DNA from: Bacteroidales bacterium
GTDB taxonomy: Bacteria > Bacteroidota > Bacteroidia > Bacteroidales > JAQXIO01
Assembly: GCA_029007825.1 (NCBI GenBank)
Contig: JAQXIO010000038.1
Location: forward strand, 18,954 to 82,953
Direction of reading: 5' to 3'
DNA: 64,000 nucleotides
The position numbers and the translations under genes were made by a program. Shown here piece by piece: positions 9,162-18,349 of the stretch (its first letter is position 1; each line of letters opens with the position of its first letter). A model generated the notes under the pieces. That model did not search any database. It saw only the letters and a list, made by a program, of their open reading frames with translations, and was not told the DNA's origin.

Positions 9162-10094
9162 TTATAAGCGGTATAATGAGCTTATAGACTCATTGTTACA
9201 CACGCGCTTAATCGCTTCTGCAAACATATCGGCAACAGAAAGGATATGTACTTTATTACATTTCTTCGAATAAGGAATACTATCCGTAAAGATAATTTCA
9301 GCAAGACCACTCTCATCTACCCTCGTAGAAGCAGGATCCGACATAACCGCATGGCTTGCAATTGCACGTACGGAATTGGCACCCTCTTTCAGCATAAGGT
9401 CTGCCGCTTTGGTTATAGTACCTGCAGTATCCACCATATCGTCTACCAAAAGAACGTCCATACCCTGAACATCCCCGATAATCTTCATTTCATCAACCTC
9501 ATTGGCCTTTTTGCGTGATTTATAACAGATAACCATAGGGGCGCCTAAAAATTTGGCATAAGTACTCGCCCTTTTCGTTCCGCCCACATCAGGAGTCGCA
9601 ATAACGAGATTCTTAAGCTTCAGTGATTTTATATAATCGAAAAATACGGTGGAAGCATACAGATGATCTACCGGCACATCGAAGAAACCTTGTATCTGGT
9701 CGGCATGAAGATCCATCGTTATAAGCCGGTTTATACCGGCTGTTCCGAGCAGGTCGGCGATCAGCTTCGCCCCGATAGAAACGCGAGGTTTGTCTTTTCT
9801 GTCCTGGCGCGCCCATCCGAAATAAGGAACTACAGCCACTATCGATTTTGCCGAAGCTCTTTTTGCCGCATCGATCATGAGCAACAACTCCATAATATTG
9901 TCGGAATTGGGAAAAGTTGACTGTACCAGAAATACATGGCTTCCACGGATCGATTCTTCATAAGATACGGAAAATTCACCGTCAGCAAAATACTGAATAT
10001 TCATTTGGCCCAGTTCGCAGCCTAAACTCTTACAAATTTTCTCTGCAAGATAACGGGAGTTTGTTCCCGAAAACACTTTATAGGTAGACACCAT
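9162..10094 (-). CDS. prs: Ribose-phosphate pyrophosphokinase (PRPP synthase)
   Basis: 310 aa, normal length. Makes PRPP from ribose-5-phosphate and ATP for nucleotide, His and Trp synthesis. Visible: the ATP-binding region FADGEFSV; the flexible-loop segment ARQDRKDKPR; the metal-site histidine in DLHADQIQGFF; and the PRPP-binding loop DDMVDTAGTI near residue 219. Cytosolic. Transcribed alone on the minus strand from an upstream region carrying TACTTTTG at 10136-10143. Confidence 0.96.
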   Translation of the reverse strand: MVSTYKVFSGTNSRYLAEKICKSLGCELGQMNIQYFADGEFSVSYEESIRGSHVFLVQSTFPNSDNIMELLLMIDAAKRASAKSIVAVVPYFGWARQDRKDKPRVSIGAKLIADLLGTAGINRLITMDLHADQIQGFFDVPVDHLYASTVFFDYIKSLKLKNLVIATPDVGGTKRASTYAKFLGAPMVICYKSRKKANEVDEMKIIGDVQGMDVLLVDDMVDTAGTITKAADLMLKEGANSVRAIASHAVMSDPASTRVDESGLAEIIFTDSIPYSKKCNKVHILSVADMFAEAIKRVCNNESISSLYRL

Positions 10095-10135
10095 AACAGA
10101 ATATATGTTAAAACTATTTTGTCTTAATTCTGGTG

Positions 10136-10143
10136 CAAAAGTA
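10136..10143 (-). promoter_or_regulatory. -7 element (TACTTTTG) of prs
   Basis: Perfect match to TAnnTTTG on the minus strand, 41 bases upstream of the prs ATG. A TTTG lies 13 bases further upstream, closer than the usual 19-21. Confidence 0.45.
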
Positions 10144-10211
10144 GTGATTCTATTTACAAAAGACGAAGAGCTTTTACAAAAATATTACAACTTTTTTACA
10201 CACCCGACCGA

Positions 10212-11903
10212 TTATAGTTTTAATATACGTGCCCCGTACGGCCCTAAATCAAAAAATACACGGTGATCCGGCAGCAACGGAGACCACATCTTCTCTCCTG
10301 TCAGCAAGTCTGTCATTTCACAGTTATCACAAGCCTTTAACCCGGAACAATCGAAAGCATGAGCCGGCAGATTCACCCCTACCCTCACGGCATTGGCATC
10401 GAAATTGACACAGATAAGCAATACATCCTCCCCTTCATAACGCAGGTAAGCATATTGACGGTGCGGATTGAACTGGTCGTTATTCTGGTTTACGTACATC
10501 AGGTCGAAAAACTGGCCGGATGCTATTGCCGGCTGTGAAACGCAAAGATTCAACAGCTTTTTATAATAGCCGCGCAACCGCCTCTCTTCATCCGATAATT
10601 TCTCGTCGTTGAATTGCCCACCGTTTCTCCAGTTACGGACAGAGGCAACGCTCCAATAATCGAATATAGTCGTCCGTCCGTCCACGCCACTGAACCCCTC
10701 GTCATCCATGCCGCGCTCACCCAGTTCCTGACCATAATAAAGCATTACAGGATTGACATTCATAGTTGCAGACACAACCATTCCCGGTATTCCGGCTTTG
10801 CCATTATGAGCAAAAAAATCACTGGCAATACGCTGCTCATCATGGTTCTCCATGAAATTAAGCATATATGGCTGTATACCCTCTATACTCTTCCAGCATT
10901 CAGTTATATCCGAAGCAGACCGGTTGCAGCAAGTCACACCCCTTAATGTATCGTAAAGACCTACTTTATCATAGAGATAATCAAATTGTCCGGTTGAAAG
11001 AAATTCACGGTAACGTTGCGGATTATATATTTCTGCAATGAAAATAACTTCCGGCACATGCTCTTTCACCTTCGGAATCACCCACTCCCAGAACTCTACA
11101 GGCACCATTTCCGCCATATCGCAACGAAAACCGTCTACCCCCTTATCGACCCAATAAATAAGAATATCGTACATCTTGTTCCAAGTGTCCGGTATAGGAT
11201 CGAACTCTTTTGTCCCTCCGTTCACGTAGTCCACTCCGTAATTGAGTTTTACCGTCTCATACCAATCCGAAAGCGAAGGGGAAGCATGAAACACATCGTT
11301 ACCCGTTGCCTTTGCCGGATATTCGCTGTAACCGTTCACCGGATCGTCCGAAAGCAGAAATTGCGGGGAAAAACCCGATTGGGTAATATAATAAAAATTA
11401 TTCTGGTTGCTGAATCCGATAGAAGTTTTATCTTCCTCCCCGAGATCCCTGACACCCGCAGGTTTCATATCCGAATAATACTCACGCGCCACATGATTAG
11501 GAACAAAATCAATAATAACTTTCAGCCCCTCACGATGTGTTCGGGTAAGCATCGCCTCGAATTCAGCCATCCGGTCGGGAACATTTTCCGCCAGATCCGG
11601 ATCCACATCATAATAATCTTTAATGGCATAAGGAGAACCCGCATTACCTTTCACTACCGCCGGATGATCGGGACGAATGCCGAAACGCGTATAATCGGTC
11701 TTCGTAGCATGCTCGATCACACCTGTATACCAGATATGGGTTACGCCCAGTTCACTGATAGCTTTAAGTGCTTCATGCGTAAAATCGGAAAACTTCCCCG
11801 ATCCGTTTTGTTGCAACGTACCGTTTTTTACACACGTATCATTGTCATTTCCGAAAAGACGGGGAAACACCTGATAAATAACAATTTTATTACTCTTTTC
11901 CAT
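10212..11903 (-). CDS. Alpha-amylase family (GH13) protein
   Basis: 563 aa (beta/alpha)8-barrel glycoside hydrolase acting on alpha-glucans. GH13 conserved regions are visible: VIIDFVPNHV (region I), VDGFRCDMAEMVP with the nucleophile Asp (II), FIAEIYNPQ with the general acid Glu (III) and NFMENHDEQR with the transition-state Asp (IV). There is no signal peptide, so it probably acts in the cytoplasm on maltodextrin or glycogen. The C-terminal 90 residues form the usual beta-sandwich. It follows the patatin gene by 11 bases on the same strand; a shared transcript is likely. The exact activity (hydrolysis or transglycosylation) is not resolved. Confidence 0.9.
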   Translation of the reverse strand: MEKSNKIVIYQVFPRLFGNDNDTCVKNGTLQQNGSGKFSDFTHEALKAISELGVTHIWYTGVIEHATKTDYTRFGIRPDHPAVVKGNAGSPYAIKDYYDVDPDLAENVPDRMAEFEAMLTRTHREGLKVIIDFVPNHVAREYYSDMKPAGVRDLGEEDKTSIGFSNQNNFYYITQSGFSPQFLLSDDPVNGYSEYPAKATGNDVFHASPSLSDWYETVKLNYGVDYVNGGTKEFDPIPDTWNKMYDILIYWVDKGVDGFRCDMAEMVPVEFWEWVIPKVKEHVPEVIFIAEIYNPQRYREFLSTGQFDYLYDKVGLYDTLRGVTCCNRSASDITECWKSIEGIQPYMLNFMENHDEQRIASDFFAHNGKAGIPGMVVSATMNVNPVMLYYGQELGERGMDDEGFSGVDGRTTIFDYWSVASVRNWRNGGQFNDEKLSDEERRLRGYYKKLLNLCVSQPAIASGQFFDLMYVNQNNDQFNPHRQYAYLRYEGEDVLLICVNFDANAVRVGVNLPAHAFDCSGLKACDNCEMTDLLTGEKMWSPLLPDHRVFFDLGPYGARILKL

Positions 11904-11914
11904 AGCACCTGATT

Positions 11915-12751
11915 TTATTGTTCCATGGTCTGGGACACACTGTTTTTTGCATCCGAATTATACTTTTTCCGCAATGCTTCTACCGTAGCATTGTAACCGA
12001 GATCGAAAAGCACATCGATATTTTCAAGATCGAACGTCTTGAACTCTCCGAACTCCCGGTTCTCCACCAACACATCGCAGAGCATTCGGTCTTTGAGAGT
12101 ATTAGCCTTGAACATATAGTGATAAGAACGCTCGGCTATATGCAAAAGGGTTTGCTTATATTCCATAGGAATCAGAGGGCTCACATTCACGCCTATAACC
12201 GTTTCACACTCGTCGCGTATAACGGAAACAGGAAAATTCCGGAACAAACCTCCATCGACATAATGAATACCGCTGATTACAACCGGATTAAATATGAGAG
12301 GAATACTGCACGACGCCGTGATCACCTCGATAAGTGGCCCTTTGTCGAAATTAACGCTTTGTCCGTTATCTAAATCGGTCGCCACCGCTATAAGGGGAAT
12401 TGCCAGTTCTTCGAAATGCTTGGCATGCAAGTGCGCTTTCAGAAACTTCCGGAATCCCTGACTGCTAAAGATACCTACCCGGGGCATCTGGAATTCAGCG
12501 AACGATTTAAACTCCTTACCCTTGAAAAGCTCAGCTATCTCCTCCGGTTTATAACCATCGGCATAAAGAACGCCCATAAGGGCGCCCACACTTGTTCCTG
12601 CTATAATCTCAGGCTTCATACCGAATTCTTCGATGGCTTTAAATGCTCCCAGATGGGCAAATCCTTTCGAGCCGCCGCCACTTAAGGCCAATCCTAATCC
12701 AAATGTCTTATCTGTCACGCGTACTGTTGCATTGTCCATATTCTCCAACAT
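11915..12751 (-). CDS. Patatin-like phospholipase (RssA/NTE type)
   Basis: 278 aa from the preferred ATG at 12751. The frame is open to a GTG at 12808, but a TATATTTG -7 element at 12773-12780 falls inside that extension, so the true start is 12751 or the ATG at 12739. Patatin fold: oxyanion glycine loop SGGGSKGFAHLG, nucleophile elbow GTSVGA, and catalytic Asp in DGGLFRN, a Ser-Asp dyad lipid acyl hydrolase. No signal peptide, so cytoplasmic or membrane-surface. Upstream of and probably cotranscribed with the GH13 gene; no functional link is obvious. Confidence 0.88.
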   Translation of the reverse strand: MLENMDNATVRVTDKTFGLGLALSGGGSKGFAHLGAFKAIEEFGMKPEIIAGTSVGALMGVLYADGYKPEEIAELFKGKEFKSFAEFQMPRVGIFSSQGFRKFLKAHLHAKHFEELAIPLIAVATDLDNGQSVNFDKGPLIEVITASCSIPLIFNPVVISGIHYVDGGLFRNFPVSVIRDECETVIGVNVSPLIPMEYKQTLLHIAERSYHYMFKANTLKDRMLCDVLVENREFGEFKTFDLENIDVLFDLGYNATVEALRKKYNSDAKNSVSQTMEQ

Positions 12752-12772
12752 TTGCTGTGGTTTACCTATACA

Positions 12773-12780
12773 CAAATATA
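12773..12780 (-). promoter_or_regulatory. -7 element (TATATTTG) of the patatin-amylase unit
   Basis: Perfect TAnnTTTG on the minus strand, 22 bases upstream of the ATG at 12751. It decides against the longer GTG start at 12808. Confidence 0.5.
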
Positions 12781-12904
12781 GTGTTTTATTCATTAACCAC
12801 ATCATCACTTAATATTAACATTCTGTGACAGGACAGAGTTTATTTTTTTTTAATAATTCGACAACTTTATTCTCATTTTATCCTCTCAAAAAGGAGATGT
12901 TATG

Positions 12905-12912
12905 TATCTTTG
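12905..12912 (+). promoter_or_regulatory. -7 element (TATCTTTG) of glutamine synthetase
   Basis: Perfect TAnnTTTG 42 bases upstream of the ATG at 12954. It supports the start at 12954 over the open frame from 12825. Confidence 0.55.
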
Positions 12913-12953
12913 TTTTCAAAATAAAGAAGGTTTATCACCGTAAAAAGATTTTT

Positions 12954-15143
12954 ATGTCAAACTTACGTTTCAATGCTGTAAAAGAAGCGAATAACAGGAA
13001 ACCGGTAGAAGCCGTCGTGCCGGAGATGAAAACATCGGACTATTACGGATCCAATGTATTCAACCGCAAAGCGATGAAAAACTACTTATCCAAAGAGACT
13101 TATAAACTGGTAACAGAAGCTATAGACCGCGGCACGCCTATTTCACGCGAGGTAGCCAACCACGTTGCGGCTGGCATACGTATGTGGGCTATGGAACGAG
13201 GTGTTACGCATTACACGCACTGGTTCCATCCCCTCACCGACGGCACTGCCGAAAAACACGACGCTTTCGTTGAACACGACGGAGCCGGGGGTATGATAGA
13301 AGAATTCAGCGGAAAAATTCTGGCTCAGCAGGAACCGGACGCCTCGAGTTTTCCGAGCGGAGGACTTCGCAATACATTCGAAGCAAGAGGATATTCCGCA
13401 TGGGATCCCTCCTCTCCCGCTTTCATTATGGACGACACACTGTGTATTCCGACCGTTTTCATATCTTATACAGGTGAAGCGCTCGACTACAAAACACCTT
13501 TACTGAAATCGCTCGAAGCAGTCAATAATGCGGCAAAGGATGTTTGTCACTTTTTCGATCCGGACGTAAAAAAAATCACGACCTTTCTGGGTTGGGAACA
13601 GGAATATTTTTTGGTCGACGAAGCGCTTTATGCTGCAAGGCCCGACCTTGCATTGACAGAGCGCACCCTGATGGGACACGAAAGTGCTAAAAACCAGCAG
13701 CTGGAAGACCACTATTTCGGTGCTATCCCCCGCAGGGTACAAGAGTTCATGAAAGATCTCGAATTTGAAAGTTACAAATTAGGCATACCGGTTAAAACGC
13801 GCCATAATGAAGTAGCCCCCAACCAGTTCGAGCTGGCTCCCATTTACGAAGAAGCCAATCTGGCAGTCGATCATAACCTGCTTATGATGACATTGATGAA
13901 ACGTGTGGCACGTCGCCATAATTTTCGTGTCCTGCTACATGAAAAACCCTTTAAAGGTGTAAACGGATCGGGTAAGCACAACAATTGGTCGCTCGGTACC
14001 GATACAGGCATCATGCTGCTTTCACCGGGAAAAGACACCCGCGAAAACTTACGGTTCATAACCTTTATAGCCAATATCCTACTGGCCGTTTATAAACATA
14101 ATGCACTGCTCAAAGCAAGCATATCGTCTGCCACCAACGCACACCGTCTTGGGGCTAACGAAGCACCGCCCGCTATAGTATCCATCTTCCTGGGGTCACA
14201 AATCAACGAAATACTGGATCGTTTCGAAAACAGTACTCCGAAAGACGCTATTATAGTTGACGATAAAAAAGAGCTTAAGTTAGGTGTAGGACAGATTCCC
14301 GAATTGTTGCTCGATAATACGGACCGGAACCGTACCTCGCCATTTGCATTTACTGGAAACCGCTTTGAATTCCGTGCTGTAGGCTCGTCTGCAAATTGCG
14401 CTTCTGCACTGATAGCTCTTAATTCGGCGGTAGCCGCACAGTTGCAGGAATTTAAGAAAGAAGTAGATACCCTTATGTCGAAGGGTAAATCAAAAGAAGA
14501 AGCCATCTTTGAAGTTTTGAACCAATACCTGAAAATATCCAAACCGATACGCTTCGACGGAAACGGTTACAGTAAGGAGTGGAAAATTGAAGCTCAGAAA
14601 CGTGGACTCGACATCGAAGACAGCGTTCCGCTCATTTATGACGCTTACACTACGCCCGAATCGGTAAAAATGTTTACCGATACCCACGTTATGAATTCGG
14701 TGGAACTCCATGCCCGTAACGAAGTAAAATGGGAGATGTACACGAAAAAAGTACAGATCGAAGCACGTGTTCTCGGAGACTTATCGCTCAACCATATCAT
14801 TCCGGTAAGTATGCGTTACCAGACTTTACTGTTAGAGAATGTAGCGAAAATCAAGCAGCTTTACCCGGAAAAACAATACAAGATAATGGCCGCCGAACCT
14901 CTGCGGATCATAGAAAGCATCTCGCTGCATGTAAACGAAATCAATGCGAAGGTGCACCAGATGATCGATGCACGGAAGTCTGCCAACAGAGTCGAAGACG
15001 CCCGTGAAAAAGCAATCGCTTATCACGACACGGTAATTCCGTTTCTCGATTCCATTCGCTACCATATCGACGAACTGGAACTAACAATCGACAATGAAAT
15101 GTGGCCGCTTCCGAAATACAGGGAATTATTATTTATCCGCTAA
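12954..15143 (+). CDS. glnN: Glutamine synthetase type III (GlnN)
   Basis: 729 aa from ATG 12954, the usual size of GSIII subunits (about 700-730), much larger than type I. ATP-dependent glutamate plus ammonia to glutamine; dodecameric cytosolic enzyme. Visible: the GSIII N-terminal region ending in FPSGGLRNTFEARGYSAWD, the glutamate/ATP site stretches KTRHNEVAPNQFELAPIYEE and GVNGSGKHNNWSLGT, and SSATNAHRLGANEAPPAI. The frame remains open for 43 codons upstream, but the -7 element at 12905 lies within that extension. Followed 42 bases later by the ketopantoate-reductase-like gene on the same strand. Confidence 0.95.
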   Translation: MSNLRFNAVKEANNRKPVEAVVPEMKTSDYYGSNVFNRKAMKNYLSKETYKLVTEAIDRGTPISREVANHVAAGIRMWAMERGVTHYTHWFHPLTDGTAEKHDAFVEHDGAGGMIEEFSGKILAQQEPDASSFPSGGLRNTFEARGYSAWDPSSPAFIMDDTLCIPTVFISYTGEALDYKTPLLKSLEAVNNAAKDVCHFFDPDVKKITTFLGWEQEYFLVDEALYAARPDLALTERTLMGHESAKNQQLEDHYFGAIPRRVQEFMKDLEFESYKLGIPVKTRHNEVAPNQFELAPIYEEANLAVDHNLLMMTLMKRVARRHNFRVLLHEKPFKGVNGSGKHNNWSLGTDTGIMLLSPGKDTRENLRFITFIANILLAVYKHNALLKASISSATNAHRLGANEAPPAIVSIFLGSQINEILDRFENSTPKDAIIVDDKKELKLGVGQIPELLLDNTDRNRTSPFAFTGNRFEFRAVGSSANCASALIALNSAVAAQLQEFKKEVDTLMSKGKSKEEAIFEVLNQYLKISKPIRFDGNGYSKEWKIEAQKRGLDIEDSVPLIYDAYTTPESVKMFTDTHVMNSVELHARNEVKWEMYTKKVQIEARVLGDLSLNHIIPVSMRYQTLLLENVAKIKQLYPEKQYKIMAAEPLRIIESISLHVNEINAKVHQMIDARKSANRVEDAREKAIAYHDTVIPFLDSIRYHIDELELTIDNEMWPLPKYRELLFIR

Positions 15144-15185
15144 ACGGATAAGTTGAATTTGTTTTTATTGAATTGATTTGTACTT

Positions 15186-16112
15186 ATGAAGAAAATTGTA
15201 ATATCGGGCATCGGCGGTGTAGGCGGTTATTACGGAGGGCTGCTTGCCAGACATTTTGAAAATTCACCAGAAGCCGAAATCTATTTTATTGCAAGGAGAG
15301 CTCATTTGGTGGCAATACGCGAACGTGGGCTCACAATCGAAGAAGAACAAGGCTCTTTCACCGTCTTTCCGAAACTGGCAACAAACGATGCCTCACAAAT
15401 AGGCAAAGCCGACTTGCTGATTCTTTGCACGAAAAGCTATGACCTTGCCGAAAATCTGAAACAGTTGGCCCCCTGCATAGGACCAGATACCATATTGCTA
15501 CCGCTATTGAACGGTGTAGACAGCCAGGATATTATACACTCTATTTATCCTCATAACCCAGTATGGAAAGGCTGTGTATATGTTATTTCACGCCTTGCTT
15601 CGCCGGGCGTAATCAAAAAAACGGGAGAAATAGAATCCTTCTTTTTCGGCTCTACCGGAGATGCAACGGACAAACTTGACATCTACGACAAACTGTTCAA
15701 AGAAGCGAAAATCGATGCACGACTATCCAAAGATATAGACAGAACAGTTTGGACTAAATTCACGTTTATATCAACGGTTGCTACCATGACATCCTATCTG
15801 GACAAATGCCTTGGTGCCATTCTGGAGAACAACGATGAGCGCAAGGAAATGGAGAAACTGCTCGATGAATTCATTTCGATAGCCCAAGCAAAAAAAATTA
15901 ATCTGCCGGAAGACATTAAGGAAAGAACGATTAAACGGATGGAATCGTTACCCTACGTTATGACATCATCTATGCACAGCGATTTTCAAGCCAATAAAAA
16001 TACAGAACTTGAATCGCTAACAGGATATATGGTACGTATGGGAGAAGAATTGAACATCCCCATTCCGATTTATGAGAAAGCATATCATGCCCTCTTATTG
16101 AAAAAGAAATAA
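15186..16112 (+). CDS. panE: Ketopantoate reductase (2-dehydropantoate 2-reductase)
   Basis: 308 aa. NADPH-dependent reduction of 2-dehydropantoate to pantoate in CoA synthesis. Rossmann loop GIGGVGGYYGG at residues 8-18; KSYDLAENL and LLNGVDSQ match the family (catalytic Lys and NGV segments); the C-terminal helical domain has KFTFISTVATMTSYLD and a typical SSMHSDFQANKNTELESLTGYMV-type motif. Length is normal. Follows glnN and ends at a strong terminator. Members of this fold can use other 2-oxo acids, so the substrate is assigned by family. Confidence 0.88.
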   Translation: MKKIVISGIGGVGGYYGGLLARHFENSPEAEIYFIARRAHLVAIRERGLTIEEEQGSFTVFPKLATNDASQIGKADLLILCTKSYDLAENLKQLAPCIGPDTILLPLLNGVDSQDIIHSIYPHNPVWKGCVYVISRLASPGVIKKTGEIESFFFGSTGDATDKLDIYDKLFKEAKIDARLSKDIDRTVWTKFTFISTVATMTSYLDKCLGAILENNDERKEMEKLLDEFISIAQAKKINLPEDIKERTIKRMESLPYVMTSSMHSDFQANKNTELESLTGYMVRMGEELNIPIPIYEKAYHALLLKKK

Positions 16113-16115
16113 AAT

Positions 16116-16141
16116 AAAAGCTGCTGAATATAGCAGCTTTT
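16116..16141 (+). terminator. Rho-independent terminator after panE
   Basis: 10-bp stem (AAAAGCTGCT / AGCAGCTTTT) with a 6-base loop, running into TATTTTTATA. It begins 4 bases after the panE stop. Confidence 0.9.
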
Positions 16142-16350
16142 ATTTTTATATTATACTCTAATCGAATACCCGCCAAATAACGAACGCAACCAATACGACA
16201 TACATAAAGCCTCATACATTTCATTTTCATATTGTCAGAAAATTGGGTAGGCCATACAAATAATGCACATAGAAATGAAAATCAGCAAAATAACACAGAA
16301 CCTTTGGCACCCAGAGGGGAATATATATTTTTTATTAAAATATATAGTTT

Positions 16351-16962
16351 ATGAAATTTAAGGTTTACCTGTTAATTGCCATTATATTTTTGCCCGGAAT
16401 AATATCTGCCCGACAACTTCCGGCAAAAAAGAAACACGAAGTATCTTTTAGCTGGGGAATAGCCCCAGTCAGCAGCTTCATCGGAATATACTCCGGATTG
16501 ATACCCACGATATTCTCATTCGGAAAAGAAGAAACCCATAATATGAAAGTTCCCGGGGCATTTAATTTCGGCTATACCTACCATGCCAGGTCATGGCTCG
16601 GTGTAGGCTGTATTTATACCTATTCACGATACAGCCAGGATATATACAAATCTTCCCGGAATATAAGACTAAGGCGCGAAGCATACAATTACCACTCCAT
16701 AATGCCAATGGTAAAACTATCATGGCTGCATTTGGGCAGCATGGTCACATTCTATTCCAGATTTGGAGCCGGAATGATGTTCTCTCATCAGAAATCAACA
16801 GCAATCGCTACAAAAGAAGAGGAAAAAGATAATTTCGTTTTTTTCTCATATCAAATATCGCCTCTCGGTTTTGAGATAGGAAAAAAGTGGGGATTCTATG
16901 TCGAAGGTGGTTTCGGAGAATTGGGAGCTCTCCAGTTAGGCATGCGCTATAGATTCAAATAA
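16351..16962 (+). CDS. Hypothetical outer-membrane beta-barrel-like protein
   Basis: 203 aa, no family recognised. N-terminal signal peptide MKFKVYLLIAIIFLPGIISA. The mature part has alternating aromatic/hydrophobic strands (SFSWGIAPVSSF, FNFGYTYHARSWLGVGCIYTYSRY, VTFYSRFGAGMMFS) and ends in GMRYRFK, a terminal aromatic strand like that of small 8-strand barrels. Monocistronic, with a 238-base gap before it and 208 after. Probably an OmpW/opacity-like surface barrel by shape only. Confidence 0.6.
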   Translation: MKFKVYLLIAIIFLPGIISARQLPAKKKHEVSFSWGIAPVSSFIGIYSGLIPTIFSFGKEETHNMKVPGAFNFGYTYHARSWLGVGCIYTYSRYSQDIYKSSRNIRLRREAYNYHSIMPMVKLSWLHLGSMVTFYSRFGAGMMFSHQKSTAIATKEEEKDNFVFFSYQISPLGFEIGKKWGFYVEGGFGELGALQLGMRYRFK

Positions 16963-17170
16963 ACAGCTACCAACCACAAAAAAAACGGAATTCGGATTCT
17001 ACCGGTAGTAGTCCGGAATAAAAAAAGCAGATACCTATATTAAGCACCTGCTCCAATTTTATCCGTAATCATGAAATAGATATGATTTTTTATTCCTTCA
17101 TGACTTCTATAGTAAACAATAACAATCCGCTGCAGAAATACAGCATTATCTTTCGAAAATTATATACAGT

Positions 17171-18049
17171 TTACCCTAAAAGCTTCGATAAATAATCATA
17201 ATCATAACGTATCGCTTCGATAGGCGACATGTTATAACGCTCTTGCTCGACATAAAAATCTTCGAGGCCGGCATTCTTTGCTTCCTGGAAAAGAGTATAA
17301 AAATCAATAGCACCCTTTCCTAATTCAGTACTGCCCAGACCATCCGGATTCGCATCCTTAACATGCCAGTTCGTAAAACGTCCCGGATATTTCTTCAAAT
17401 AATCAACACAATCGCCGCCGCCATAGTAAATCTGAGCTGTATCCATCTGAAAAGTCACCAGTTTGGGATCCGTTTCGTTCAGCAACAGGTCGTACGGCAC
17501 CACATCCTCGATTTTATGAAACTCAGTTACATGGTTATGATAAGCAAAACGTAGACCGTTCTGTTTTGCCATTTTCCCAAGACGGTTGAACTGTTCAGCC
17601 AAACGCTTCACATCGTCAACAGTCTGAATCTGGTTCTCCGGATAATAAGCTTGCACGATCCATTTACATCCGGCTTCCGCCGTAGCGTCCATATTTTTAC
17701 TCCAGAAATCCCATTCCTGAGTTTTCGCAGGATCAAGCAGCCCGCTACCTGTATGAGAGCCGGTAAGCTTAGCTCCCAGACCGGAAAGATACTTCTTAAA
17801 TTCCGACGGCGTTTTTCCATAAAATTTACCGTCACTATACCCTGCAGCCTCGAGATTTTTATATCCGATACCCACAACGGCAGTCATCGTGGCATCAAAA
17901 TCACTATTCAAATCGTCACGGACAGAATAAAGCTGTAATCCGATCGGCATCTTCTTTTTAGTTATAGCTGCAAATGTCTCATGCTGGGTTGTAATCCCCG
18001 CTGCGGCAAGAAGTGCTGCCGAGCGTAAAAAATTGCGTCTGTTCAACAT
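17171..18049 (-). CDS. Sugar phosphate isomerase/epimerase (TIM barrel) with Tat-type signal
   Basis: 292 aa. N-terminus MLNRRNFLRSAALLAAAGI contains RRxFL, a twin-arginine-like signal, so the folded protein is likely exported to the periplasm. The rest is an AP-endonuclease-2-type (beta/alpha)8 barrel (PIGLQLYSVRDDL, AYHNHVTEF, FQMDTAQIYYGGGD, WHVKDAN, YVEQERY) with metal-site Glu/His/Asp residues at the strand ends. Such secreted isomerase-like proteins often partner Gfo/Idh/MocA oxidoreductases in glycoside oxidation; one exported oxidoreductase of that kind lies at 57.7-59.1 kb. The gene is preceded by the 164-bp inverted-repeat-bounded segment at 18179-18342. Confidence 0.85.
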   Translation of the reverse strand: MLNRRNFLRSAALLAAAGITTQHETFAAITKKKMPIGLQLYSVRDDLNSDFDATMTAVVGIGYKNLEAAGYSDGKFYGKTPSEFKKYLSGLGAKLTGSHTGSGLLDPAKTQEWDFWSKNMDATAEAGCKWIVQAYYPENQIQTVDDVKRLAEQFNRLGKMAKQNGLRFAYHNHVTEFHKIEDVVPYDLLLNETDPKLVTFQMDTAQIYYGGGDCVDYLKKYPGRFTNWHVKDANPDGLGSTELGKGAIDFYTLFQEAKNAGLEDFYVEQERYNMSPIEAIRYDYDYLSKLLG

Positions 18050-18178
18050 TCTATCTTATTCTTTATATTCTCATATAGGCAAGACCTCATACCGCCTCCC
18101 CCTTTACGTATCAAATATAAGTATATTTCCAAAAATAACACAGAAAACAAATAAAACCTTTACCTCTGATACCGTAAA

Positions 18179-18342
18179 AAGTCTGCTTCAAAAGGATAAC
18201 AAATTATCGGTTTTGCTTATAGAAACGTACATACATATAATAAATAATAAAGTAGCCCATTTGTCACAAATAAGAACTCTATAAAATTGAAGATTTGCCG
18301 TTTATCTCAAGCAGCATCTCCCTCTCCTTTTGAAGCAGACTT
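18179..18342. repeat. 18-bp perfect inverted repeat bounding a 128-bp segment
   Basis: AAGTCTGCTTCAAAAGGA at 18179-18196 and its exact reverse complement at 18325-18342. The segment lies between the 3' end of the EF-G2-like gene (stop at 18350) and the isomerase gene (start 18049), both on the minus strand. The layout resembles a small invertible promoter switch or a MITE-like element; no recombinase is encoded nearby and target duplications are not clear. Within it, read leftward, are TTATTTG- and TAATTTG-like boxes that could act as -7 elements. Confidence 0.8.
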
Positions 18343-18349
18343 ATAAAAA

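Noticed and set aside
12825..12953. 43-codon N-terminal extension of glutamine synthetase
   Set aside because: A consensus -7 box lies within it and GSIII homologues begin near MSNLRFNAV.
16142..16350. Minus-strand frame 15970-16230 reaching into the gap after panE
   Set aside because: Antisense to the panE 3' end and crosses its terminator; no start context or domain. I see nothing else in the gap.
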